The notes below the pieces were generated by a model. That model was not told the DNA's origin, ran no database searches, and was given only the letters and a program-made list of their open reading frames with translations. A DNA stretch of 6,380 bases from Pseudomonadota bacterium (GTDB lineage Bacteria; Pseudomonadota; Gammaproteobacteria; Pseudomonadales; Oleiphilaceae): positions 1 to 6,380 of the forward strand of contig JAEZAA010000052.1 of NCBI GenBank assembly GCA_023430625.1, given 5' to 3'. Below, piece after piece: positions 1 to 6,380 of this stretch. The position numbers and the translations under genes were made by a program. How positions within the stretch are numbered: the stretch's first letter is position 1; the number at the start of each line of letters is the position of its first letter.

Positions 1-30
1 CCCCCCTGCCAAGGGGGGATAGAGGGGGGT
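1..30 (+). repeat. GC-rich palindromic repeat, left copy A (REP-like)
   Basis: Bases 1-7 and 12-18 form a perfect 7-bp stem (six C and a T against an A and six G) with a GCCA loop. It is followed by a short linker and a G-rich tail ending GGGGGGT, then CG. The stem may extend beyond the window edge. The 16 bases at 2-17 occur identically at 6325-6340 at the other end of the window. This layout of a GC hairpin plus a G-rich tail is what repetitive extragenic palindromes look like, but I cannot count copies in the genome. Confidence 0.6.
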
Positions 31-74
31 CGACGGCCGTTAGGCCGGCGTTATTCTGCGCGCGCCTGAAACAG

Positions 75-108
75 ACCCCACCCTAACCCTCCCCTTGCCA
101 GGGGAGGG
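75..108 (-). repeat. GC-rich palindromic repeat, left copy B, facing copy A
   Basis: Bases 87-94 (CCCTCCCC) and 101-108 (GGGGAGGG) form a perfect 8-bp stem around a six-base loop. Read on the minus strand, the hairpin is followed by TTAGGGTGGGGTC, a G-rich tail like that of copy A. The tails of copies A and B point towards each other across about 45 bases that include a 5-bp inverted repeat, CGGCC/GGCCG (34-38 and 43-47). This is the arrangement of a BIME or REPIN-type pair. Family membership is inferred from pattern only. Confidence 0.55.
87..108 (-). terminator. Possible 3'-end hairpin of the efflux operon
   Basis: This stem-loop begins about 24 bases past the permease stop and is the first strong hairpin the operon transcript would meet. 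The stem is perfect and all but one pair is G-C. On the minus strand the next bases are TTAGGGTGG, with no run of U, so it is not a canonical intrinsic terminator. It could protect the mRNA 3' end or cooperate with Rho. The same bases are listed as repeat copy B; the two roles are compatible. Confidence 0.35.
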
Positions 109-131
109 AATTACAACGGTTTTACCACTCA

Positions 132-3100
132 CTACGAGAGTTCGGCTTTCCCATCGACCGCCACCTGCTCGCGCCCCAGCATCCGACGCATCAGGTTACC
201 CGCATCCTCCAGCACCAGATACAGGCAGGGAATCAGCAGCAACAGAATTGCCGTCGCAATCAAAATGCCATAGCCCAACGACAGCGCCATGGGAATCATG
301 AAGCGCGCCTGGCGTGAGGTTTCGAAGATCATGGGCGCCAGCCCGCCAAAGGTGGTCAGCGTGGTCAGCATGATCGGGCGAAAGCGGCGCACGCCCGCTT
401 CAAAAATAGCCTGGGCGGCATCCACGCCCTCCAGCCGCCGCTGATTGGCGTAATCGATCATCACCAGGGCGTCGTTGATCACCACCCCACCCAGGGCAAT
501 CATGCCCATCACGCTGACCAGGCTCAGGTTGTAGCCCATCAACATATGGCCGAGTAGCGCGCCGACCACGCCGAAGGGGATCGAAATCATGATGATCGCC
601 GGCTGCGAGTAGCTTCGAAACGGAATCGCCAGCAGCGCATAAATCGCCAGCAAGGCCAGGGTGACGGATTGCAGGAAGCTGTCGATGGCATCGCGCATGC
701 TCGCCTGCTGGCCTTCGAAGCTATAGACGAGTCCCGGGAAATCCCGCTGTAACTGGGGTAGGAACTCCTCGGTCAGGCTCGTCAGCACCTGACTGGTTTC
801 ACCGATGGGTTCCACTTCGGCGGTGACTGAAATCACGCGGCGTCCGTCTTGGCGGCTGATCCCCGTCAGCGCCCGCCCCCGCTCGATGTCCACCACCTGC
901 TGCAAGGGCACGTACTGGCCACTGGGCGTTTGCAGCATCAGCCCGGCAATCGCCTCCTCATTGGCACTATCCGCCTGCGGCAAGCGCACCCGAACCGTCA
1001 CCTCTTCGCCATCCCGCAGCAGGCGCAAGGCTTCCGCCCCCAGCACTGAATTGCGCACCTGGCGGCCGACGTCGTCCACGGTCAGGCCCAGAGCCCGGCC
1101 GGAATCATTGAGGTGGAACGTCCACTGGGGCTTGCCAGGTGTGAAGCCGTCATCCACATCCTTGACCGCCGCCAGCACCTGCAGGCGCTCGGCCAGGGTC
1201 ACGCTGGCCCGGTTCAGGGTCGCGGTGTCGGGATGGCTCAACTGCACCGTCACGCCAGCGCCGCCACCAGGGCCGCCCCGCTCCGAGGTAAAACGCAGCG
1301 ATTCCAGTCCCGGCAGCGGACCCGCCGCCTCGCGCCAGCGCTCGACAAACACGGCTGTAGAGATGGGCCGCTGTTCGGGCGGCTCCAGATAGGCCCGGAC
1401 CTCCACCACGTTGCCCTGGATAGACGAGAACACGCCACGGCTCAGGGCTGTTTGTCCATTTTCAGCGATGATCTTCTGGGCCGACTCCAACAACACCGAC
1501 TCGACTTGGCGCGCGTCCTTTAAGGGTGCCCCAAGGGGCAGTGTGGCCGTCACCGACGCGGTGTCCGATTCCACCCGGGGCATCAGGATAAAGCCCATGC
1601 GCCCGCCAAATGCGTAGGCCAGCGTCACCAGCAAAATGGCGATGGCGCAGGCGACCGTCAGATAGCGGAAGTCCAGCGCGCGCCGCAGGAAGGGGCCGTA
1701 CCGGTTTTCCACAAAGTGGGAGAACCAGTTGCTGAAGCGCTGCTGCCATCCATGCAGACGCCCCAAAAGACTATTCCTTGGGCTTTCCTTGGTGTGGGCC
1801 AAGTGCGCCGGCAGAATGATCAATGCCTCCACCAGGGAGATGGCGAAGACGGTACCAACCACCAGTGGCAGCACCTTCCAGATCTGACCGAAGGCACCGG
1901 GAATCAGTGCCAGGGGCAGGAACGCGATGATGTTGGTCAACACTGCGAAGGTAATGGGAACCGCCACATCCCGCGTGCCCTGAATCGCCGCCTGCACCAT
2001 GCTCATGCCGCGCTGGCGGTACTCATAGATGTTCTCGCCGGCGATGATGGCATCGTCCACCACAATCCCCAGTGCCACGATAAAGGCGAACAGGGAGATC
2101 ATGTTGATGGACACCCCCATCCAGGGCAAAAACAGCAAGGCACCTAGAAAGGCCGTGGGAATGCCCACCGTCACCCAGAACGCCAGCTTGAACTCCAGGA
2201 ACAGGCTCAGCAACACCAGCACCAGCAGCAAACCGTAGAAGCCGTTCTTCAGCAGTAGCTCCAGACGCTGTTGGTACACCTCGGAGCTGTCATGCTGAAT
2301 GGCGAATTTGATGTCGGGTGGCAGGTCCGCCATGATCTCCGGCATCATGGCCCGTACGGCGGCGGACACGCCCTGCGGCGTTTGATTGCCGACCCGATAC
2401 ACGCCGATCTCGATAGCCGGCTCGCCGTTAAAGCTGGACACCTCTTCCTGCAGGACGGTAAAGCCCTCCCGCACGGTCGCAATATCGCCCAGCCGCACCA
2501 GGGCGCCGGCGGCATTGCTCAGCACGACGATGTTGGCGAACTCCCGCGCCCGCACCTTTTGCCCCTCGACCTGCAACAGCAAATCGCCGCGCCGGGTTTC
2601 CACGGTGCCGGCGGTACGGTCCTGGGCGTTGGCCGCCACCGCCTGGGCCACCTGGGCGTGGGTGAGGCCATAGGAACGCAGGCGTGCTTCATCGATATCA
2701 ATGTGAATTTCCAGCGCTGGCGCACCATCCACTTCCGCCTGAGTGACCTCCGGCGACAGCAGCAGGCGGTCCACCACCTGTTCCGCCGCGGCCCGCAGGC
2801 TATGGGCCGGCACATCGCCGTAAATCATCAGATCCAGCACATCGCGCCGCCGCATCCGCAACGAGACTTCAGGCTTCTCGGCCTCCGCGGGAAAGGTCCG
2901 AATCCGCGCCACGGCCTGCTCGACGTCCTGATAGACCTCTTGCCGATCCACCCCGGCGATCAGCTCCAGCATGACCTGGCCACTGCCTTCCTGGGCGCTG
3001 GACGTCACTTTCTGGATGCCAGCCAATCCCCGGACGGCCGCTTCCACCGGTACCACGACGCCGCGTTCGATCTCCTCCGGCGTCGCGCCCGGATAGCTCA

Positions 3101-3284
3101 CGCTGACGGTGACCATGTCGATTTCGAATTCGGGAAACACTTCCTGGGTGATCTTGGTGGTCATGAACAGACCACCCAGCAGCAACACCAGCATTACCAG
3201 GTTGGGGCCAACCCGGTGCTCAACGAGCCAACTGACCCAGTCCGGCCGCTCGCCGCCGGAACCGGTGGGAAACTTACTGCTCAT
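132..3284 (-). CDS. RND-family efflux permease (inner-membrane, AcrB/HAE1-like)
   Basis: This gene encodes the inner-membrane pump of a tripartite efflux system, which exports substrate using the proton gradient. The product is 1050 residues, the usual RND length, with the duplicated layout of the family. TM1 is at about 25-42, a large periplasmic domain follows, TM2-TM6 lie at about 346-494, TM7 at about 542-560, then a second periplasmic domain, and TM8-TM12 at about 870-1024. The TM4 proton-relay acidic pair is D410-D411 in GIVVDDAIIAGEN. R967 and T974 in TM11 (RFRPIMLTTL) match AcrB R971 and T978. The TM10 lysine of AcrB (K940) is replaced by N937 in GGVVINDALVMIDY; from memory this is typical of a separate RND lineage rather than damage. 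The ATG overlaps the end of the adaptor gene by 11 bases and has a GGGAG ribosome-binding site 7 nt upstream. It is the last gene of the operon. Family assignment is secure; the substrate is unknown. Confidence 0.96.
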   Translation of the reverse strand: MSSKFPTGSGGERPDWVSWLVEHRVGPNLVMLVLLLGGLFMTTKITQEVFPEFEIDMVTVSVSYPGATPEEIERGVVVPVEAAVRGLAGIQKVTSSAQEGSGQVMLELIAGVDRQEVYQDVEQAVARIRTFPAEAEKPEVSLRMRRRDVLDLMIYGDVPAHSLRAAAEQVVDRLLLSPEVTQAEVDGAPALEIHIDIDEARLRSYGLTHAQVAQAVAANAQDRTAGTVETRRGDLLLQVEGQKVRAREFANIVVLSNAAGALVRLGDIATVREGFTVLQEEVSSFNGEPAIEIGVYRVGNQTPQGVSAAVRAMMPEIMADLPPDIKFAIQHDSSEVYQQRLELLLKNGFYGLLLVLVLLSLFLEFKLAFWVTVGIPTAFLGALLFLPWMGVSINMISLFAFIVALGIVVDDAIIAGENIYEYRQRGMSMVQAAIQGTRDVAVPITFAVLTNIIAFLPLALIPGAFGQIWKVLPLVVGTVFAISLVEALIILPAHLAHTKESPRNSLLGRLHGWQQRFSNWFSHFVENRYGPFLRRALDFRYLTVACAIAILLVTLAYAFGGRMGFILMPRVESDTASVTATLPLGAPLKDARQVESVLLESAQKIIAENGQTALSRGVFSSIQGNVVEVRAYLEPPEQRPISTAVFVERWREAAGPLPGLESLRFTSERGGPGGGAGVTVQLSHPDTATLNRASVTLAERLQVLAAVKDVDDGFTPGKPQWTFHLNDSGRALGLTVDDVGRQVRNSVLGAEALRLLRDGEEVTVRVRLPQADSANEEAIAGLMLQTPSGQYVPLQQVVDIERGRALTGISRQDGRRVISVTAEVEPIGETSQVLTSLTEEFLPQLQRDFPGLVYSFEGQQASMRDAIDSFLQSVTLALLAIYALLAIPFRSYSQPAIIMISIPFGVVGALLGHMLMGYNLSLVSVMGMIALGGVVINDALVMIDYANQRRLEGVDAAQAIFEAGVRRFRPIMLTTLTTFGGLAPMIFETSRQARFMIPMALSLGYGILIATAILLLLIPCLYLVLEDAGNLMRRMLGREQVAVDGKAELS

Positions 3285-3296
3285 GGGCCGGCTCCC
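3274..3296 (-). promoter_or_regulatory. Ribosome-binding site and 11-base overlap, adaptor to permease
   Basis: The permease ATG lies inside the last codons of the adaptor gene, giving the shared string ATGAGCAGTAA (3284-3274), where TAA is the adaptor stop. A GGGAG Shine-Dalgarno-like motif (plus-strand 3292-3296) sits 7 nt before the ATG, inside the adaptor coding sequence. This supports the chosen start and suggests that the permease has its own ribosome entry as well as coupling. Confidence 0.75.
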
Positions 3297-4551
3297 GCGT
3301 CGCTTGGGCCCGCGCTGGCGTTTGTGAAGCGGTGCTCTCCTGGGTTCTCAAGGGCATCCCCTCGGCCATGGTCTCGATGTCGCTGGTGACGATCCGGTCG
3401 CCCGCCTTCAGGCCCGCGCGCACCACGACCCGCTCGGCATCGCGGTAGGCCACCTGGACCGGTTGCACCGCCAGCTTGTTGTCGGGCGTCATCAGCCAGA
3501 CAGCGTCATCTTCCCGTAGCCAGTCCGGCTCCAGCGCGACCGCATCGGTCAACTCAAGTCCCGTGACCTCCGCACGCACGAATGCGCCCAGCAGCAATTT
3601 GGGTAATTCCGGCTGACGCCGCGCCAGCGGATCGGCCACCTCCACCAGAATGCGGGCCAGACGACCGCCCTCCTCCAGACTGCCCAGCACCTGAATCACC
3701 CGGCCTTCGCGGAACTGGCCGGTTTCCCAGGCGCTGTCCATGAACAGGCGCACCGAATCGCCCGGCGTGACCCATTGCAATTGTGCCACCGGCAGCAGCA
3801 CCTCCACCCGCCAGGCCTCCACGCCGACCAGGGTCGCCAGCTGAGCCGAGGGTGTCACCAGCGCGCCCAGGGTGACGCTTTCATCCAGGACCAGGCTGTC
3901 GAATGGCGCCTGCAGCCGGGTCCGCGCCAGTGCCAGTTCCGCTTCACTCACCGCCGCCTCGGCAGAGGCGATCTGCGCCTGGGCACTTTGCAACTGGGGA
4001 GTGCGCAGAATCAGCGCACGCTCGGCATCGGTTAGGGGCTGCCCGACCAGTTCAAATTCCTGCCGGGCCACTTCCTGCTGGCCCTGCTCCAGCGCCAGGC
4101 TGGCACGGGCCTCGATCAAACCACTTTGAGCCCGCTTCAGAGCCGCCTGGTATTCCGTCTGCTCCAGTGTCACCAGCGTGGTCCCGGCATTGATGATGGC
4201 GCCCGGCACCAACCCGGCCGCCACCTGCTCGATCCGACCACCCACCTGGGCCTGCAGCGCCAGCGAGCGTGACGGCTTGACGTTACCCCAGGCGGTGATC
4301 TTGAGCTGCTGGCGAGTCGGCTGCACCGTCACGGTCTCCACCAGGCGCGCATGGCGCTCGCCAATGGCGGGAGCCCGGCGCTCGGCATGGGGCTTGGTCG
4401 CCAGCAGGTGATAGGTCAAGCCAATGGCAACCGCCAGCACCAGCAGAGTCAGGCCCGCTTGAAGCCAACGGTTTGCAGGCTTGCGAGACGCGGTGATGGT
4501 TGAGGAGTCTGTTTCCTCGAAGGGGGTCAAATTGTCGATCTTGCTATTCAT
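3274..4551 (-). CDS. RND efflux periplasmic adaptor (membrane fusion protein)
   Basis: This is the periplasmic adaptor (HlyD/AcrA-type membrane fusion protein) that links the permease to the outer-membrane channel. The product has 425 residues. A short cytoplasmic N-terminus precedes a single membrane anchor at about 30-50; there is no lipobox, so it is anchored by a helix rather than by lipid. The lipoyl domain is split into halves at about 99-130 (QVGGRIEQVAAG) and 213-243 (LQAPFDSLVLDESVTLGALV), separated by an Ala/Gln/Glu-rich alpha-hairpin at about 131-212. The hairpin tip, about 163-187, carries R163, L168 and T174, which loosely resemble the RLS channel-docking motif of AcrA. A beta-barrel domain (about 245-330) and a membrane-proximal domain (about 335-400) follow, then a polar tail. 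The start is fixed by the ATGAATAG overlap with the preceding gene; the next Met is only at 271. No clear Shine-Dalgarno precedes it, so it is probably translated by coupling. The 3' end overlaps the permease start. Confidence 0.95.
   Translation of the reverse strand: MNSKIDNLTPFEETDSSTITASRKPANRWLQAGLTLLVLAVAIGLTYHLLATKPHAERRAPAIGERHARLVETVTVQPTRQQLKITAWGNVKPSRSLALQAQVGGRIEQVAAGLVPGAIINAGTTLVTLEQTEYQAALKRAQSGLIEARASLALEQGQQEVARQEFELVGQPLTDAERALILRTPQLQSAQAQIASAEAAVSEAELALARTRLQAPFDSLVLDESVTLGALVTPSAQLATLVGVEAWRVEVLLPVAQLQWVTPGDSVRLFMDSAWETGQFREGRVIQVLGSLEEGGRLARILVEVADPLARRQPELPKLLLGAFVRAEVTGLELTDAVALEPDWLREDDAVWLMTPDNKLAVQPVQVAYRDAERVVVRAGLKAGDRIVTSDIETMAEGMPLRTQESTASQTPARAQATREPAHEQ
4544..4551 (-). 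promoter_or_regulatory. Start/stop overlap ATGAATAG (translational coupling, channel to adaptor)
   Basis: On the minus strand the adaptor ATG and the TAG stop of the outer-membrane channel gene lie in one 8-base string, ATGAATAG. I see no good Shine-Dalgarno sequence in the 25 bases before this ATG. The adaptor is therefore probably translated by ribosomes terminating on the upstream gene. The overlap is seen directly; the coupling is inferred. Confidence 0.8.
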
Positions 4552-5959
4552 CGGCTGCGTGATCCGCGGTCTGATTCAAGGAGGGCTCAACTTCGTCGAT
4601 CAGCCGGCCCAGGGCTGTGTCTTTCCATCCACCGGCCAGGGTGCGGGCGAGGGTGATGCGGTTTTCCAACAGTTGATAGCGCAGGCTGAGGACCTGGCGC
4701 TGCAGGCTTTGAAAGCTGGTCAGCGCGGTCAGCACGTCCAGGTATTGAACGGCGCCACGCCGGTAGCGGAAGCGCAACTGCTCCAGCGCCGTTTCCGCCA
4801 GTTGCAGTTGCTCGTTGAGGCTGGTGAGCTGCGCCTGATCGCGCTGGTCGATCACCAGCGCATCCTCCACTTCGCGGACCGCCGTCAGCACCGTCTGACG
4901 ATAATCCGCCAGCAGGGCACGGCGTTGCGCCTCGGCCGCGGTCACCGCCGCGCGGCGCTTACCACCATCGATCAAGGGCGCGGTCAGGCCGGCGGCGATC
5001 GAACCCAGCCAATCGTCGAACACGCGAGAGGGCGAATCCGCCACGCTCTCCACCGCCAGCGACAGGTTCAACCGGGGATAGCGCTGAGCGACCGCTTGCG
5101 CCACATCCTGATCCGCCGCCTGCAGCCGATAGAAAGCCGCGCGCAGATCCGGGCGCCGTTGCAGCCACTGCGCCGGCACGCCCGCCGCCGGAATCGGCGG
5201 AAGTTCAACCAACGCTGGCGCCGCCAGTTCCGTTGATTGTGTCGCCGACTGCCCCAGCAACACCGCCAACTGGTTATTCAGCAAGCGCAGGTCCGCCTTC
5301 GCCAGGGCCAGTTGCGTGCGGCTCTGTTCCACCAGTTGGCGTTGGCGCAGAAGCTCATCCACCGAGGCCTGCCCTAGGCGATTGCGCAACGCAATCAGGT
5401 CCGTGATCTGGCTGTTGGTTTGCCACTGGGACTCCAACAACTCCACTTCCGCTGCTTTCCAGGCAAGCCCGTAGTAAAGGTTGGCCACTTCCGCCGACAG
5501 GCTGATGGCCGCGGTTTCCAGATCGGCGGCGGTGGCCTCGGCCCGCAGCGCGGCGGCCTCACCGGCCGCTTCGATCCGCCCCCAGAGGTCGACTTCATAG
5601 GTCGCGGCAACGCCCACCCCATAGCGGCGCTGGCGATCACCCCAGGCGTCCGCCAGGGATGCATCCACATCGCCGTTCACTTGCGGGATCCGGTCGGCGC
5701 GCACCTCCCGCGTCAGGGCGCGGGCCTGCGCCAGACGGGCACGGGTCGCCGCGAGCGAAAAGTTCTGCCGCAGGGCCTGCTGGATCAGACGATCCAGCGC
5801 CGGATCCTCCAGGTGCTGCCACCAGATATCCGGCAAAGGCTGTGAGCCCGCCGACGAAAACTGCGGTGGGATGTCCACCGTCGACTCAGGAACCGGCGCC
5901 GTCGCGCAGCCGGTCAGGGCCAGCGCGGAGACCAGCATCAGGCTTATAGGAATTCGCAT
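4544..5959 (-). CDS. Outer-membrane efflux lipoprotein (NodT/OprM-type TolC-like channel)
   Basis: This gene encodes the outer-membrane exit duct of the pump, a trimeric TolC-like beta-barrel with a long periplasmic alpha-barrel. The product is 471 residues, normal for the NodT/OprM family. A lipoprotein signal peptide ends in the lipobox LTGC, so Cys18 should be lipidated after cleavage. Family signatures follow in order: WWQHLEDPALDRLI near 46-59, YEVDLWGR at 121-128, the QRRPDLRAA segment opening the second repeat at 268-276, APLIDGGKRRAAV at 327-339 and RYRRGAVQYLDVL at 398-410. Two outer-membrane-efflux repeats are therefore present and complete. The ATG at 5959 is the only sensible start because it places the signal peptide correctly. 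Its ribosome-binding site is weak (GGA about 7 nt upstream), next to a small CCGA-T-TCGG palindrome. This is the promoter-proximal gene of the operon, and its stop codon overlaps the adaptor start. Homologous systems place such a gene with its own adaptor and permease, as here. Confidence 0.95.
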   Translation of the reverse strand: MRIPISLMLVSALALTGCATAPVPESTVDIPPQFSSAGSQPLPDIWWQHLEDPALDRLIQQALRQNFSLAATRARLAQARALTREVRADRIPQVNGDVDASLADAWGDRQRRYGVGVAATYEVDLWGRIEAAGEAAALRAEATAADLETAAISLSAEVANLYYGLAWKAAEVELLESQWQTNSQITDLIALRNRLGQASVDELLRQRQLVEQSRTQLALAKADLRLLNNQLAVLLGQSATQSTELAAPALVELPPIPAAGVPAQWLQRRPDLRAAFYRLQAADQDVAQAVAQRYPRLNLSLAVESVADSPSRVFDDWLGSIAAGLTAPLIDGGKRRAAVTAAEAQRRALLADYRQTVLTAVREVEDALVIDQRDQAQLTSLNEQLQLAETALEQLRFRYRRGAVQYLDVLTALTSFQSLQRQVLSLRYQLLENRITLARTLAGGWKDTALGRLIDEVEPSLNQTADHAADE

Positions 5960-6309
5960 GCGTTGTCCGAATCGGTCTACTTCGCCCGCGCCTCAAGGCT
6001 GGGCACGGAATCAGGATGAGCGGAGAACCAGGCTCCAATACGGGTTCATTTAAGCACAGCCTCAAGGCCGCGGAATCGTGGGTACTACGACCGCAGCAGT
6101 CTGACCATCAAATGATCAAAAAGTTTGGCAGACATCACTGGGCCTTGAGTACAACCCCAGATTCTTCCGCAGCCCAGCAAGCACGCAGGCTTCGACAAAT
6201 CTGTGGTCACGATAGCGAGGTGGCGCGGGTGGGTCGATGGGGTTTTGAGGAGAAAGTATGAATTTTTTGAAAGGAGGGTGATTTAGGGGGAGAACAGGGA
6301 TTGCATACT
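5960..6309 (-). promoter_or_regulatory. Upstream region of the efflux operon; promoter expected, not clearly visible
   Basis: This 350-base stretch separates the channel gene from the terminal palindrome and holds no gene I can support. G+C falls to about 53% over 6061-6300, lower than in the operon, as expected of a regulatory region. The operon promoter should lie here on the minus strand. The best -10-like element I see is TTAAAT (minus strand, plus-strand 6048-6053), about 90 bases before the start codon, but no good -35 sits at the right distance. Other visible elements are the direct repeat GCCTCAAGGC, ATCAAA twice (6107-6112 and 6115-6120) and an A/T tract at 6261-6268. The region is called from position and composition, not from a consensus match. 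Confidence 0.4.
5990..6068. repeat. 10-bp direct repeat GCCTCAAGGC upstream of the operon
   Basis: GCCTCAAGGC occurs at 5990-5999 and at 6059-6068, 69 bases apart. A third partial copy, inverted, lies at 6142-6149 (GCCTTGAG); with 6061-6069 it forms a 9-bp inverted repeat, CTCAAGGCC against GGCCTTGAG at 6141-6149. Each 10-mer is itself close to a palindrome (GCCT-CA-AGGC). The two direct copies lie on either side of the weak TTAAAT element. They could be operator sites for an unseen regulator; the repeats are certain, the role is not. Confidence 0.4.
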
Positions 6310-6355
6310 CCCCAACCAACTCCTCCCCCTGCCAAGGGGGAGGAGTTGGTTGGGG
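6310..6355. repeat. Perfect 46-base palindrome (21-bp stem, GCCA loop)
   Basis: Bases 6310-6330 pair without a mismatch with 6335-6355 around the four-base loop GCCA; a T-G pair could extend the stem by one. The centre, 6325-6340, is identical to 2-17 at the left end of the window, and both copies are followed by GGGGGTCG (25-32 and 6352-6359). As RNA this would be an exceptionally stable hairpin. Neither side has a U-tract, so a repeat element of the REP type fits better than a plain terminator, though it could block transcription from either side. Confidence 0.75.
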
Positions 6356-6357
6356 GT

Positions 6358-6379
6358 CGCTTCCCCGCAGGGGGAAGCG
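6358..6379. repeat. Second hairpin adjoining the large palindrome
   Basis: CGCTTCCCC (6358-6366) and GGGGAAGCG (6371-6379) form a perfect 9-bp stem with the loop GCAG. It starts two bases after the large palindrome ends, so the two probably belong to one composite repeat that may continue past the window edge. Confidence 0.6.
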
Positions 6380-6380
6380 T

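Noticed and set aside
1..50. CRISPR-like or tandem repeat array
   Set aside because: The repeats are few, unevenly spaced and differ outside the hairpin core; there are no regular spacers.
2271..3389. A 372-codon open frame on the plus strand, opposite the permease gene
   Set aside because: It lies wholly antisense to a well-supported RND gene; its product is His/Gly/Arg/Gln-rich with no recognisable domain, as expected of a mirror frame in GC-rich coding DNA.
4481..5236. A 251-codon open frame on the plus strand, opposite the channel gene
   Set aside because: It is antisense to the NodT-type gene, has a Gln/Arg/His-rich composition and no family motif; a composition artefact.
6035..6065. 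A sigma70 promoter on the minus strand with TTGAGG and TATTGG
   Set aside because: The spacer would be 19 bases and the -10 matches only half the consensus; too weak to call.
6016..6261. An 81-codon plus-strand frame in the right flank
   Set aside because: No recognised domain, it overlaps the open frame on the other strand and lies where the operon promoter is expected; not enough to call a gene.
6116..6319. A 67-codon minus-strand frame with a TTG start
   Set aside because: The start codon falls inside the perfect palindrome, there is no ribosome-binding site and I recognise no family. Kept only as a weak observation among the findings.
6310..6355. The large palindrome as a canonical intrinsic terminator
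   Set aside because: No T-tract follows the stem on either strand, and the core recurs at the left edge of the window, which suits a repeat element better.

Overview
This window is ordinary chromosomal-type DNA from a GC-rich Gram-negative bacterium. Short samples inside the genes give about 63% G+C. The outer-membrane lipoprotein and the envelope-spanning pump require two membranes. The G+C content, the protein style and the GC-rich palindromic repeats suggest a proteobacterium, perhaps a gammaproteobacterium, but nothing here fixes the species.

Almost the whole window (132-5959) is one three-gene operon read from right to left on the minus strand. First comes a NodT-type outer-membrane efflux lipoprotein (5959-4544), then a periplasmic adaptor (4551-3274), then an inner-membrane RND permease (3284-132). 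Both junctions overlap, by 8 and 11 bases, so translation is probably coupled. Together the products would form a complete proton-driven tripartite efflux pump: the permease captures substrate and moves it using the proton gradient, the adaptor bridges the periplasm, and the lipoprotein forms the exit duct. The permease belongs to an RND lineage in which the usual TM10 lysine is Asn. The substrate cannot be deduced from sequence alone.

The flanks hold no convincing gene. The left flank (1-131) carries two GC-rich palindromic repeats with their tails facing each other, a REP/BIME-like pair; the one nearer the operon could also act as a 3'-end hairpin for the transcript. The right flank (5960-6380) is the upstream region of the operon. 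It is less GC-rich (about 53% over 6061-6300), has no clear consensus promoter, and contains a 10-bp direct repeat that could be an operator. It ends in a perfect 21-bp-stem palindrome followed at once by a second hairpin. A 16-base core is identical between the far-left and far-right palindromes, so the operon is bracketed by members of one repeat family.

I found no novel system. The points most worth checking are the bracketing palindromic repeats, the repeated motif upstream of the operon, and the altered TM10 proton-relay residue of the permease. No regulator gene lies within the window.
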